From the NCBI RefSeq assembly GCF_014323565.1, contig NZ_CP058669.1, positions 2,011,501-2,075,500 on the forward strand: DNA of 64,000 nucleotides, given 5' to 3'. Position 1 is the stretch's first letter. Every line of letters begins with the position of its first letter. Positions 47,048-56,019 of this stretch are shown here, piece after piece. The translations under genes and the position numbers were made by a program. This stretch comes from Hyphobacterium sp. CCMP332. GTDB lineage: Bacteria; Pseudomonadota; Alphaproteobacteria; Caulobacterales; Maricaulaceae. A model generated the notes under the pieces. It saw only the letters and a list, made by a program, of their open reading frames with translations, was not told the origin of the DNA and did not search any database.

Positions 47048-49104
47048 TACGTAATCCTTTCAAGGTGAATCAAACGCCCGCTCAGAGCGCGGCCCGGATC
47101 GAGTAAAAGGCCTTCCGTCAAAAGGCCCGCGCCGGAAAATTCTCCGACAGGCCAGAGCTCGGCCTCGCCCTCAAGCGCGATTTCATTCAGGCGGTACATG
47201 GCCCCTGCTTCCAGTCCCGCCAGCCGGATTCGTGGCTGCAGGGGACGCATGGGCGTATTGACCCGCAGAAGACGCAAAAGTGCCTGACCGCCATCTCTGG
47301 AAAGAGACATCTGGACATCAGGATCACTGTCAGCCTCGCTGATCCGGATCCATCTCCCCTCCACCATCCAGTCGCGGTGCCGCTTGTAGATATCTATACC
47401 GCGCCTCAGCACAACGCGATCGGCCTCCGGGATTGTCTCCGGGTCCGCCTCGATTCCGAAGTGTCCGAAGAGTGCTGCAAGCACGCGGAAGCTCATCGGG
47501 ACATATCGACCGGTCATAGGATTCGGGCTCGGGCCGACATGCGCGCCACACATTTCCGCAGGGAAAAGCAGGCTGGCGGCCCGCTGTATGCGGATGCGGT
47601 CAATCGCGTCCGTGGCGTCACTGGTCCAGAAACGCTGGGTATACGCGGCGATGCCGGCATCCATCCGCCCCCCACCGCTGGCGCAGCTTTCGATGACAAC
47701 AGGATGCGCTGCAGTGATCCGCTGCATGAGCGCATAAAGCCCGTCAGTCTGGGCGGCTGCACGCGCAATCCCCATGCGCGTGGCCGGATAGAGGTCGCGA
47801 TTGCAATCCCATTTCAGATAACCGATCGGATACGCTGCCAGCAGGGACGAGATCGCGTCAAAAACAAAGGTCTGCACCTCTGGAAGGGCGAGATCGAGCA
47901 CAAGCTGATGTCGACCCGTCGCGAGGGCTTCGTCAGGATGGCCCAACACCCAGTCCGGGTGTGCGCGATAGAGATCGCTGTCCGGGCTCACCATTTCGGG
48001 TTCGACCCACAGACCAAATTCCATGCCTTCCTGATGGACGACATCAACAAGGGGCTGGAGCCCGTCGGGAAACTGCCGGCCATCAACGACCCAGTCGCCC
48101 AGGCTGGTCTGGTCATTCCGACGCCCCTTGAACCAGCCATCATCAAGGATGAAACGCTCTGCACCCAGCGCCGCGGCTTGTCGGGCCAGAGCCATACAGC
48201 TGGCTTCATCGACCGCGAAATATCGGGCTTCCCATGTATTGAAATGGACCAGCCGCGCCACCTTCCGCGAGCGGCAACGGAGCGTCTCGTGAAAAATCTG
48301 TGAGACGCCGTTAAAGCCCTGATCGGAAAGCGCCAGCAAGGCTTGAGGTGTTTCCATGTCTTCCAGAGATGAAAGGATGCATTCGCCCGGCGCCCAATTG
48401 GCCTCAGCCAGGATCTGTCCCTGGCCATCCGTCGCGCGCTCGGCAGCAAGCCGGAACGCCCCGCTCCAGGCCAGATGCGCGGTCAGGGCGCGACCCGCAT
48501 GCTCGGATGTTGCCGTTTCGCACAGGGTCAGTGTTGGCCCACCGTCAAATCCGGGTCGACCGGAACGGCCCACCTGTTCAACACGGCCAGATGTCCAGGG
48601 CGTGCGAATACTATGCCCTTCCCGACCCCAGGCGCCGGCCTGACTCAGCACGACATTCGCCCAATCAGGCGCTGGCAGCAGACAGGACGCAAGGCGCTGC
48701 ACGCAGATCCGCGAAGCGCCCGAATTGACAATACGAGAGGATGTGACAAGCGCATCCCCGTCGAAACGGATCAGGCTTTCGACGCGAATCCCGAGTGCGG
48801 CATCTTCAGCGTCGAGAAGAATTCCGTCGCTTGCCTCGCGGATCTCCGGATCGCTCAGTCGGATGCGGCGGCCTGTCTCCAGACAAAAGCCTTCTATCTG
48901 GGCAATGCCATGAAACCCCTTTCCATGTTCCGGCATCAGGCCCGGACCTGTCGGAATATCCGGACTGGCAGGCAGTCGCTGGAAAGAAGCGGCCCTGGCC
49001 ATCTGCGCGTTGGATGCGCGGCCGAACCAGACGAGATGGGCCGCACCATCCTCACCCCGCTCGGCTATCAGCGACAGCGTCCGGCCTTGAAGCCGCACCC
49101 TCAC
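47047..49104 (-). CDS. GH36 alpha-galactosidase
   Basis: The protein has 685 residues from GTG 49104, which overlaps the galE stop as GTGA and has AAGGA upstream; a TTG three codons earlier is an alternative. The N-terminal supersandwich is followed by a barrel with GAERFILDDGWFKGR, the nucleophile motif YLKWDCNRDL (Asp) and the acid/base FWTSDATD. Cysteine follows the nucleophile where many relatives have Met. No signal peptide; cytoplasmic. Likely substrates are melibiose, raffinose-type sugars or algal galactosylglycerols such as floridoside; the last is only ecological inference. Confidence 0.94.
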   Translation of the reverse strand: MRVRLQGRTLSLIAERGEDGAAHLVWFGRASNAQMARAASFQRLPASPDIPTGPGLMPEHGKGFHGIAQIEGFCLETGRRIRLSDPEIREASDGILLDAEDAALGIRVESLIRFDGDALVTSSRIVNSGASRICVQRLASCLLPAPDWANVVLSQAGAWGREGHSIRTPWTSGRVEQVGRSGRPGFDGGPTLTLCETATSEHAGRALTAHLAWSGAFRLAAERATDGQGQILAEANWAPGECILSSLEDMETPQALLALSDQGFNGVSQIFHETLRCRSRKVARLVHFNTWEARYFAVDEASCMALARQAAALGAERFILDDGWFKGRRNDQTSLGDWVVDGRQFPDGLQPLVDVVHQEGMEFGLWVEPEMVSPDSDLYRAHPDWVLGHPDEALATGRHQLVLDLALPEVQTFVFDAISSLLAAYPIGYLKWDCNRDLYPATRMGIARAAAQTDGLYALMQRITAAHPVVIESCASGGGRMDAGIAAYTQRFWTSDATDAIDRIRIQRAASLLFPAEMCGAHVGPSPNPMTGRYVPMSFRVLAALFGHFGIEADPETIPEADRVVLRRGIDIYKRHRDWMVEGRWIRISEADSDPDVQMSLSRDGGQALLRLLRVNTPMRPLQPRIRLAGLEAGAMYRLNEIALEGEAELWPVGEFSGAGLLTEGLLLDPGRALSGRLIHLERIT

Positions 49105-50078
49105 AGGTCCCAATCCTTCTGGTGAAACCGCCAGGCGTCTTCAACAATTGTGCGGATGTCCGATCGTTGCGGCGAGAAATTGAGGAGGGAGCTGGACAGG
49201 CGTGTATCGGAATACAGCTCGGCGGCATCGCCGGGACGACGCGGTTGAACGACCAGAGGCACTTGCCGACCTGTGACGGCTTCAACGGCTTCGATCACTT
49301 CCCGTACCGTTATGCCGGTCCCCGTTCCCAGATTGCAGGCGAAACTGTCGCCACCTGCCACGAGCCGGTCCATCGCCGCCAGATGCCCCGTAGCCAGATC
49401 ATCAACATGAATGAAGTCACGCACGCAGCTGCCATCGCGGGTGGGATAGTCATCGCCGAAAAGATGAAACGCGTCCAGCAAACCGCCCGCTGCCTTCAAC
49501 GCATTGGGGATGAGGTGGGTTTCCGGGTCATGCCTTTCGCCAATCGCGGCATCCGGGCTGGCACCGGCAGCATTGAAATAGCGAAGTGCGGCAAAGCGCA
49601 GCCGGCTGGCGCTCGAGACATTTTCCAGAGCGTGTTCGACCGCCAGCTTGGTGCGGCCATAGACATTGCCCGGCTTGCGGCTCTCGCTTTCCGGAATGGG
49701 GAGTGTGTCGGGTTGGCCATAGACCGCACAGGTAGAAGAGAAAACAAAGACCTCACACCCCTGCCGGACCATCGCCTCGAGCACATTCAATGTGCCCGCG
49801 ACATTATTCTGCCAGAAGGCCAGGGGTTCGCGTTCGCCGATCCCGACTTCGATAGAGGCTGCAAAGTGTATGACAGCTTCCGGCTGACACCGGCTGAAGA
49901 CGCGGTCGAGTGCCTTCGGATCTCGAATATCGCCTTCAATCAACGGCCCCCATTTTACAGAATCGCGATGTCCGGCCGAAAGATTGTCAAACACGATCGG
50001 CGTATCACCACGCGCTGCGATCGCCTTGCAGACATGCGAGCCGATATATCCCGCACCACCCGGAACAAGAATATTCAT
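49101..50078 (-). CDS. galE: UDP-glucose 4-epimerase
   Basis: The protein has 325 residues from ATG 50078, with an excellent GGAGG. The long upstream extension of the frame lacks a ribosome site. It is an SDR-family enzyme: LVPGGAGYIGSH (NAD), SSTCAVYG (catalytic Ser/Thr region) and YGRTKLAVE (YxxxK). It interconverts UDP-galactose and UDP-glucose in the Leloir pathway. It overlaps galK by 4 nt. Confidence 0.95.
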   Translation of the reverse strand: MNILVPGGAGYIGSHVCKAIAARGDTPIVFDNLSAGHRDSVKWGPLIEGDIRDPKALDRVFSRCQPEAVIHFAASIEVGIGEREPLAFWQNNVAGTLNVLEAMVRQGCEVFVFSSTCAVYGQPDTLPIPESESRKPGNVYGRTKLAVEHALENVSSASRLRFAALRYFNAAGASPDAAIGERHDPETHLIPNALKAAGGLLDAFHLFGDDYPTRDGSCVRDFIHVDDLATGHLAAMDRLVAGGDSFACNLGTGTGITVREVIEAVEAVTGRQVPLVVQPRRPGDAAELYSDTRLSSSLLNFSPQRSDIRTIVEDAWRFHQKDWDL

Positions 50079-51115
50079 TTCAAACCTCCGGCATGAGCGT
50101 TCTCGGAATTCAGCCAACAGACAAGCCGGGCCTGCGGACAAGCCGCATTCAGCCTGCCCCACCAGTCCTCGGGTGCATCGGCGCCGAGCAGAGCGACGAT
50201 ACATCCGCCAAAGCCGGCCCCGGTCAGCCGCGCACCTCTGGCACCAAGGCGTGTCGCATCCCGGACCAGATCATCGATCCCGGCGGTCGAAACCAGGAAA
50301 TCATCCCGCAAGGATGCGTGGCTCTCATTCATTGTCATTGCAAAGGTCGAGATGTCGGATTGCCGGACCGCTTCCAGCGCCGCGACAGACCGCTTGTGCT
50401 CTGACACGACATGTCGGGCTACCGGCTGCGACCGCGGGTCGAGGTCATCAATATTCGTCGCCTGACACAGCCAGTCGACCCCCAGCTTCTCCGCAGCCGC
50501 GAGGCAGGCACGGCGTTTTTCGGCGTACTGACCATCGGCCAGCTGCCGGCCCACTCCCGAGTGAATCACGGCGAATCTCCAGTCCTTCGGAATCGGCAGG
50601 GTCTCGACACCCAGTGATATCGTATCCAGTGCGATCAGTTCGCCGGGCCTCGCATGGGTAACGGCCATCTGATCCATAATCCCGCACGGTACGCCGATAA
50701 ACTCGTTTTCGATCCGGCGGGCCAGAAGAGCGATTTCCTTCGGGCCGGCATCATCCGGCTTGAGTGCGGCCAGCACCCCGACGGTCACAGCGGCCGAGGA
50801 GGACACGCCTGCGCCCGCAGGAATGTCGCCATCAAGATGAACACGGATACCGCCATCCACCCAGCCCATTTCACGAGCCGTCTGTAACGCTCCGAAAACG
50901 TAATCCGCCCACTGTCCGGAAGCCGGCTGATCGAGATCCCCCTCAGCCACGTTGTCAAACTGCGCCGAGCTGACGCGGTCCCGGACTCCCGGCAAGGCCG
51001 TGGTTGTCACCGTCACGCCGAGCGGCAGAGCTGCCGGCAGCACCAGGCCACCATTGAAGTCGATCCATTCCCCGATCAGATTGACCCGGCCCGGCGTCCA
51101 GCTTTGTCGCCTCAT
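50075..51115 (-). CDS. galK: Galactokinase
   Basis: The 346-residue GHMP kinase phosphorylates galactose at C1. The GHMP ATP motif is IPAGAGVSSSAAVTVGVL, the catalytic Asp is in GIMDQMA, and the C-terminal GAGFGGCIVAL is present. The family signature near the N-terminus reads GRVNLIGEWIDFN instead of the textbook GEHTDYN: His is replaced by Trp and Tyr by Phe, while the sugar-contacting Glu and Asp remain. The ATG overlaps the galT stop (ATGA). The genomic context leaves little doubt about function. Confidence 0.93.
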   Translation of the reverse strand: MRRQSWTPGRVNLIGEWIDFNGGLVLPAALPLGVTVTTTALPGVRDRVSSAQFDNVAEGDLDQPASGQWADYVFGALQTAREMGWVDGGIRVHLDGDIPAGAGVSSSAAVTVGVLAALKPDDAGPKEIALLARRIENEFIGVPCGIMDQMAVTHARPGELIALDTISLGVETLPIPKDWRFAVIHSGVGRQLADGQYAEKRRACLAAAEKLGVDWLCQATNIDDLDPRSQPVARHVVSEHKRSVAALEAVRQSDISTFAMTMNESHASLRDDFLVSTAGIDDLVRDATRLGARGARLTGAGFGGCIVALLGADAPEDWWGRLNAACPQARLVCWLNSENAHAGGLK

Positions 51116-52182
51116 CCCGCTTGCCTGAGATCTGCAGCCGCCGCCCTCGGGTCCACATCAACGGTAAACACGCCGGTCGCCTGCTCGACACTGGCGAGGT
51201 ATTTGAGCCGGCCGGCAGATCTCATGATCGGGTAGAACTGAACGGAAAACTGAAACCCCTTCGACAATCCATTCGGGGCTCCGTGAAAACTCATCATGTA
51301 GGGCATGGGCTGGTCAAACAGTCGATCGTATCGGGCGACGGTATCGCCCAGAAGCGATGCCAGGCCATCCACTTCGTCAGCCGAAAAATCCCAGGGCCCC
51401 TGTTTTCGCGCGCGTGTGGACAGCCAGGTTTCGTAGGGGAAGCGGCCAAAGGGGGGGCAATAGGAGAAAACCCCACCCGCATCCGCCACCGAGAATTCGG
51501 CGCCCCAGTCCTGACGATCGCCTTCCAGATCATATCCCTGCGAAAAGGCGTCCGCCGCACGCGCCTGGGGCTCGGGAATAACGGGGAATGAATAGATTTG
51601 CCCATGCGGATGAGCCAGCGTCACACCGACCGCCTCTCCGCGATTTTCGAACGGCAGGACATAGGCTGCCCCGGCGCTGAAATGATGCTGATAGCGATCA
51701 ATCAGGGCCTCGACCAGCAAGATCCGTCGCGCTTGCCCGATTGTCGCCAGCGAGCCTTCAGCCGCCGGTGAGAAGACAACGACTTCGGCATCGCCAATAG
51801 CCGGTCTCGCCTTCCAGGGCGCGGAGAACGGCTCCGGAGCTTCGGGATGCAGACTCGGAAAGCGGTTGCCGAATATGGCCAGCTCGAAGTCGGAAAACGG
51901 TATCTCTGTCATTGGACCGCCGGGCCGGGCCGGGGCCAGCGGATTGGCCGCGTCAGATGGCTTGAACGTCCGGTTCTGGCGATGCGGCGAGTAGAGCGCC
52001 CACTCCTGACGCAGGGGGTGAAACCGCATCTCGGAACCCGATGAAACAGCTTCGTCAAACTCGGGCCCTGCCTCTCCCTCATGGGGCGCATAGCCGTAGA
52101 GATATAGCGAGCGCCCATCCGCCTTGGCGTGATGCCGACGGTAATACGCCGATGAACGACCCTCAATTCTGGCAGCACACAT
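51112..52182 (-). CDS. galT: Galactose-1-phosphate uridylyltransferase
   Basis: The protein has 356 residues from ATG 52182 (GGGGAG upstream); an upstream in-frame GTG at 52254 lacks a ribosome site. The catalytic motif HPHGQIYSFP carries the uridylylated His, and FGNRFPSLHPE and SFHGAPNG are typical. It transfers UMP from UDP-glucose to galactose 1-phosphate. It is the first gene of the galT-galK-galE-GH36-GH42 string, all overlapping by 1-17 nt, so the cluster is one transcription unit. Confidence 0.94.
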   Translation of the reverse strand: MCAARIEGRSSAYYRRHHAKADGRSLYLYGYAPHEGEAGPEFDEAVSSGSEMRFHPLRQEWALYSPHRQNRTFKPSDAANPLAPARPGGPMTEIPFSDFELAIFGNRFPSLHPEAPEPFSAPWKARPAIGDAEVVVFSPAAEGSLATIGQARRILLVEALIDRYQHHFSAGAAYVLPFENRGEAVGVTLAHPHGQIYSFPVIPEPQARAADAFSQGYDLEGDRQDWGAEFSVADAGGVFSYCPPFGRFPYETWLSTRARKQGPWDFSADEVDGLASLLGDTVARYDRLFDQPMPYMMSFHGAPNGLSKGFQFSVQFYPIMRSAGRLKYLASVEQATGVFTVDVDPRAAAADLRQAG

Positions 52183-52276
52183 CCAGACGCTCTCCCCGCG
52201 AGAAGGATTAGGCAATTGACACGGAAGTTCAACGGGCAATTGGCCGTCGATCACGATAAGAAGGCCGGGGCGTTTT

Positions 52277-52297
52277 GCCGGTTCTGCCTGAACCGGC
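52277..52297. other. Hairpin between the histidine kinase and galT
   Basis: GCCGGTTC and GAACCGGC form a perfect 8-bp stem with a 5-base loop, just after the histidine-kinase stop. No U-tract follows in the kinase direction, so it is at best a weak terminator. It lies in the galT leader. Confidence 0.35.
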
Positions 52298-52302
52298 AGC
52301 AG

Positions 52303-53631
52303 CTATCCTGAAAGCGCTGGCCTTTCGGCCGTCAATTCCAGAGGCAACCGGATCGTGAAGACCGAGCCCACACCGGGTTTCGATTGAACCTCGATTTCAC
52401 CGCCCATGGCGTTGATGAGACTGCGGGTGATGGCAAGACCGAGCCCGGTTCCGCCAAAATCGCGAGAGATGGAATCCTCTGCCTGGGTGAATTTATCAAA
52501 CACCTGGTCAAGCTTGTGCGACGGAATGCCGATGCCGGTGTCCGTGACTGTGAACATTATGGACGCCACACCCTGTTCGACAGAATCGCAATCGACATCG
52601 ATCCGGACATGGCCCCGCTCCGTGAATTTCACGGCATTGCCGACAATATTGGTCAACGCCTGACGAATCCGTCCCGGATCACCATTGACGGCGTCCGGCA
52701 CATTCGGCTTCACATCCACGCAAAGCTCCAACCCCTTGCCCTGGGCCGAGATGTCCAGCAGCTTCGCGACGTCATGAGCAATCTCGCCAGCGCTGAATGG
52801 CAATGATTCGATCTGAAGTTTGCCAGCCTCGATCGAGGACAGGTCCAGAATATCGTTGATGATCGTCAGCAGGGCCGATCCGGAGGTTTCAATGATTTCT
52901 GCATATTTTTGCTGTTTCTCGTCCAGACCGGTTTGCTGGATGAGTTGGGCAATACCGAGTATGCCATTCATGGGCGTTCGGATTTCATGGCTCATATTGG
53001 CGAGGAATTCCGATTTTGAAGTGTTGGCCAGCTCCGCCCTTACCCGTGCCGCTTTCAGCTGGGCCGCTGCCGTGTTCATTTCAACAACAAAGAAAATGGT
53101 CGCAACGCCCGCCAGCAATAATGCAAGCACCAGACTGACAAGCGTCCACATCGAGATCTCGGCATAGGAAAGGGTTGGCATCACCTCATCAAGTCCGGTG
53201 CCGGCCGCCACGCCATGGAAATGCCCCCAGATCAAAAGGCCCAGGGTTGCCGCATTGATCACCGCAGCCTTTTTCCATGTTGTGGTGAGTGAGGACGCCA
53301 CACAGATCGCCACGAGAAAAAATGGCGCGCGCGTCATCAGGCCGCCGGCCATATAGATGGTCCAGGCACAGAAAATGACCGCGAAACCGAGTACAAATGT
53401 CTGAGTGCGTTCAAGGTCGAGGCCAAGACGCAAATAGAGTGGAGCCGCTATCAGAATGAGGGGGCCAAGCGTCGTGCCCAGTGTAAAGACCGGATAGTCC
53501 GAGAACGCCTCGAGCAGATAGATGAAGCTGGAGAGAAAGGACAGCCCGCCTCCGACCACAGCGAACGCGACGAATGACCGCGTTCGCGCGCGGATCAGAA
53601 AGCTGTCTTCCCAGATGTTGTTCTCGCTCAT
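52303..53631 (-). CDS. Membrane histidine kinase (orphan)
   Basis: The protein has 442 residues from ATG 53631. About six hydrophobic segments fill residues 20-190 without a large periplasmic sensor loop. A short coiled linker follows, then HisKA with the phospho-acceptor box NMSHEIRTPMNG and a HATPase domain with NIVGNAVKFT (N box), DTGIGIP (G1), FGGTGLGLAI (G2). There is no receiver domain and no response regulator nearby. The input is probably in or near the membrane. It is divergent from the TIR/TPR/RyR cassette, so a link to it is possible but unproven. Confidence 0.9.
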   Translation of the reverse strand: MSENNIWEDSFLIRARTRSFVAFAVVGGGLSFLSSFIYLLEAFSDYPVFTLGTTLGPLILIAAPLYLRLGLDLERTQTFVLGFAVIFCAWTIYMAGGLMTRAPFFLVAICVASSLTTTWKKAAVINAATLGLLIWGHFHGVAAGTGLDEVMPTLSYAEISMWTLVSLVLALLLAGVATIFFVVEMNTAAAQLKAARVRAELANTSKSEFLANMSHEIRTPMNGILGIAQLIQQTGLDEKQQKYAEIIETSGSALLTIINDILDLSSIEAGKLQIESLPFSAGEIAHDVAKLLDISAQGKGLELCVDVKPNVPDAVNGDPGRIRQALTNIVGNAVKFTERGHVRIDVDCDSVEQGVASIMFTVTDTGIGIPSHKLDQVFDKFTQAEDSISRDFGGTGLGLAITRSLINAMGGEIEVQSKPGVGSVFTIRLPLELTAERPALSG

Positions 53632-54058
53632 TGGCAATATCACTTCCGACGCGCGTCCAGAAAAGCCACTCTTCAGGGAACTTGGTAAACGGCGCCCTAA
53701 ACCTGCCTGTTCGGTCGCGGCCGGGCGACAGCAGGCGGCTCTCGGAAATCACGATAAACACGTTCAGGCGGTCAGCACGCGGTCGTTGATCGCGCCACAT
53801 GGGCTCTGAACGAGGTTGCAATCTCTTTGATAAAGCTTGTACCTCTGCAGGATCACACCATCGTTTGGGGTATCATGATCGTTTGTTACGCACCGACAGA
53901 ACAACGCGGCCAGCTCAGCCATCCGGATCTCTCCGGGCGTCACCTGAACGCTGAAGACAGAGAGCCGGAGCAATGAAAGAAGCCCGCGTTTCGGCACCTA
54001 TCTCCGGCGTCACACCGTCGAACCACCGGACCGGCATCACCGGAATGAGGTATGTGCC
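53632..54058. other. Gap between the histidine kinase and the RyR-TPR-TIR cassette
   Basis: The left 240 bp hold no gene I can support and should contain the divergent promoters. The right part holds two tiny coupled reading frames annotated separately. No repeat or clear operator is seen. Confidence 0.4.
53875..53976 (+). CDS. Possible 33-residue leader peptide 1
   Basis: A short frame (starts MIVCYAPTEQ, ends REPEQ) has GGGG 6-7 nt upstream and overlaps the next tiny frame by 4 nt (ATGA). It has no recognised motif. The only support is its place in a chain of coupled starts leading into the RyR protein; it could be chance. Confidence 0.2.
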   Translation: MIVCYAPTEQRGQLSHPDLSGRHLNAEDREPEQ

Positions 54059-54062
54059 ATGA
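53973..54062 (+). CDS. Possible 29-residue leader peptide 2
   Basis: The frame starts MKEARVSAPI and ends MRYVP. It overlaps the previous tiny frame and the RyR-protein ATG, each by 4 nt (ATGA). It could deliver ribosomes to the RyR gene. No motif or similarity is recognised. Confidence 0.22.
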   Translation: MKEARVSAPISGVTPSNHRTGITGMRYVP

Positions 54063-55936
54063 ACAGGGTGCGTCGGTTTTTCGTTACGATCCGCAATCAC
54101 CTGATCGGCATTTTGCTGCTCGTCGGCACTGTGGTGACGTTCGCGCTGGCCTTTTCTGCCTGGCATGCCCTTTTGCCGACATCTTTGACCGGGTGGGAAC
54201 GCATTTCGCAAGCGGCCTATCTGGCGCTGCGGGCCTTCGTATTTGGAGATGAATATGCAGGAATCGGGTTACGAAACCTGGGTATCGTGGAAACAGGGAA
54301 TCTGCCTGCTTCCATACAGAATCAACTCTATACTGCACGCTGGACGGGGGCATTTGTCGCACTTGGAGCGGTGGTAAAGGCGGCGCTTACCGTCTTCAGA
54401 GAACCCCTGATACGTCTTCAGGCGATGATGCGGGCGCGACACGCAGTGGTATTCGGTGATACCGTAATTGCACGTAAGTTTGCCGAGGACTGGGCTGCGG
54501 TCCGGAAGCTTCCGGTAACCCATCACGCCCACGAGGTCGAACACCAGTGGGATGGCGTGCTCACACTTCCCCGGAACGCCCGGTTGAACGCTGGACTGAC
54601 CCTCAACAGCCTGCGCTGGGCCGACCGGATCGTCATATCAGAATCTGATGAAGCCGCGACCGTCGAGACCGCCTTGGAAGCCGCCCGACGACGGCCAGAG
54701 ACTCCGGTCTTTGCGATTGTGCGCGACCCGTGGCTCGCAGAACATGTGCATCATGCGATGGAACACGAAGCCGCTGCCAGCGGCCAGGGAGACTTGCTTG
54801 TTACGGTTTCAGAGCACTCGGCTTCGGCACGGGCTGTCTTGTACCGTCATCCCGCTCACCTTATTGCCGAGCGTTCCGGCCAGGACCGGATCCACATTCT
54901 TATTGCCGGCTTGGGTGGGTTGGGCGAAGCACTCGTGCGTGACCTGCTGCATACGAATCTGGTCTCCTTTCTCGACCGACCGATGATCACGGTGCTCGAC
55001 CTTGAAGCCCGGGCAAAGAGCACGAAATTTGCTCTACGCTATCCCGGCATTATCGATCATTACGATATTTCGTTCATCGAATGCGATGCTGCGACGATGG
55101 ATAATGCGGCGTGCACGCTTCTCGAGGAGCGGGTTGCTGTGGCTCCAGTAACGGCCGCCTATGTCACGACAGGCGAGCGCGCACCGCCTTTGAGTATCGC
55201 GTTGGGCTTGCAGGAGCAGGCTCAACGCAATGCGCTTTTCCAGGCGCCGATCTTCATCGCGGCGCGCGACGGAGCTGGCTTGCCCGTGCACCCTGGCGGC
55301 GGGAATTTCGAATCTTGCGAGCTCATCGCCTTTGGGTCATGGGCCGATATCAATACTGCGGGCGGACTCCTGGACCGGGAACCGGATCGGCTTGCGAAGG
55401 AAATTCATGAAACATATTTGAAGTTCGAGTCGGGCGGCGAGGCTGCAGCACCGTGGCCAAAGCTCAAGGAACGCTTCCGAAACTCAAACCGGCGAGCCGT
55501 CGCTCACACGCAAGCGAAGCTTGCCAGCCTCGGTTTTGACATCAGTCCGCTGACCCGCGAATTTTCTATCGAACTTGATCGCCCGACCATTCGCACGGGC
55601 GAAAAGCTCTTCCGCAACGCAACCGAATTAATGAATATCGCCAGGCTTGAACATGACCGTTGGAGTGCCGATCGCCTCGTTGACGGATGGCGATACGGCC
55701 CGACCCGCGACAACCTCAAGCGAACCCACCCCAACCTCGTTCCCTTCGATGAGCTGCCACCCGACATTGCCGCATACGACATCCGGCTCGTCGCCCGGCT
55801 GGCCGACTGGATAGGCACAGGCAGTGACGGGCTGCAGCGCAGCGCGCGCTTTTTGACCCCTCCGCCCGAGCGGGCCGAAGATCGCGCAACGCTGAAAGCG
55901 GCGGAGGTTGATTTCGATGCAATGGGTCGGCTCTGA
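54059..55936 (+). CDS. Two-TM, tandem Rossmann (RCK/TrkA-N-like) protein with C-terminal RyR domain
   Basis: The 625-residue protein has hydrophobic helices at about 14-37 and 92-113. The loop between them (AYLALRAFVFGDEY) recalls a channel pore region but lacks the TVGYG potassium filter. A first Rossmann-like unit follows (about 127-262, HAVVFGDTVIARKF), then a second at 278-400 with IAGLGGLGEALV. Residues 524-580 match the RyR repeat domain: ARLEHDRWSADRL, DGWRYGPTRDNLKRTHPNL and VPFDELP. The layout resembles a ligand-gated RCK channel or castor-like protein. I infer a nucleotide-sensing membrane effector or channel in the cassette with the TPR and TIR genes, but no activity is known. It ends 83 nt before the TPR gene. 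Confidence 0.75.
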   Translation: MNRVRRFFVTIRNHLIGILLLVGTVVTFALAFSAWHALLPTSLTGWERISQAAYLALRAFVFGDEYAGIGLRNLGIVETGNLPASIQNQLYTARWTGAFVALGAVVKAALTVFREPLIRLQAMMRARHAVVFGDTVIARKFAEDWAAVRKLPVTHHAHEVEHQWDGVLTLPRNARLNAGLTLNSLRWADRIVISESDEAATVETALEAARRRPETPVFAIVRDPWLAEHVHHAMEHEAAASGQGDLLVTVSEHSASARAVLYRHPAHLIAERSGQDRIHILIAGLGGLGEALVRDLLHTNLVSFLDRPMITVLDLEARAKSTKFALRYPGIIDHYDISFIECDAATMDNAACTLLEERVAVAPVTAAYVTTGERAPPLSIALGLQEQAQRNALFQAPIFIAARDGAGLPVHPGGGNFESCELIAFGSWADINTAGGLLDREPDRLAKEIHETYLKFESGGEAAAPWPKLKERFRNSNRRAVAHTQAKLASLGFDISPLTREFSIELDRPTIRTGEKLFRNATELMNIARLEHDRWSADRLVDGWRYGPTRDNLKRTHPNLVPFDELPPDIAAYDIRLVARLADWIGTGSDGLQRSARFLTPPPERAEDRATLKAAEVDFDAMGRL

Positions 55937-56019
55937 GCTTCTTTGGCTTCCGAATGCATCGAACTCTTGATAGCGTTGTCTTCAGCGCTCTGGAAAAGAG
56001 CGACAATATTGGAGGGTGA

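Noticed and set aside
52277-52297. Intrinsic terminator for the histidine kinase
   Set aside because: The stem is perfect but bases after it in the kinase direction are A-rich, not U-rich; kept only as a hairpin.
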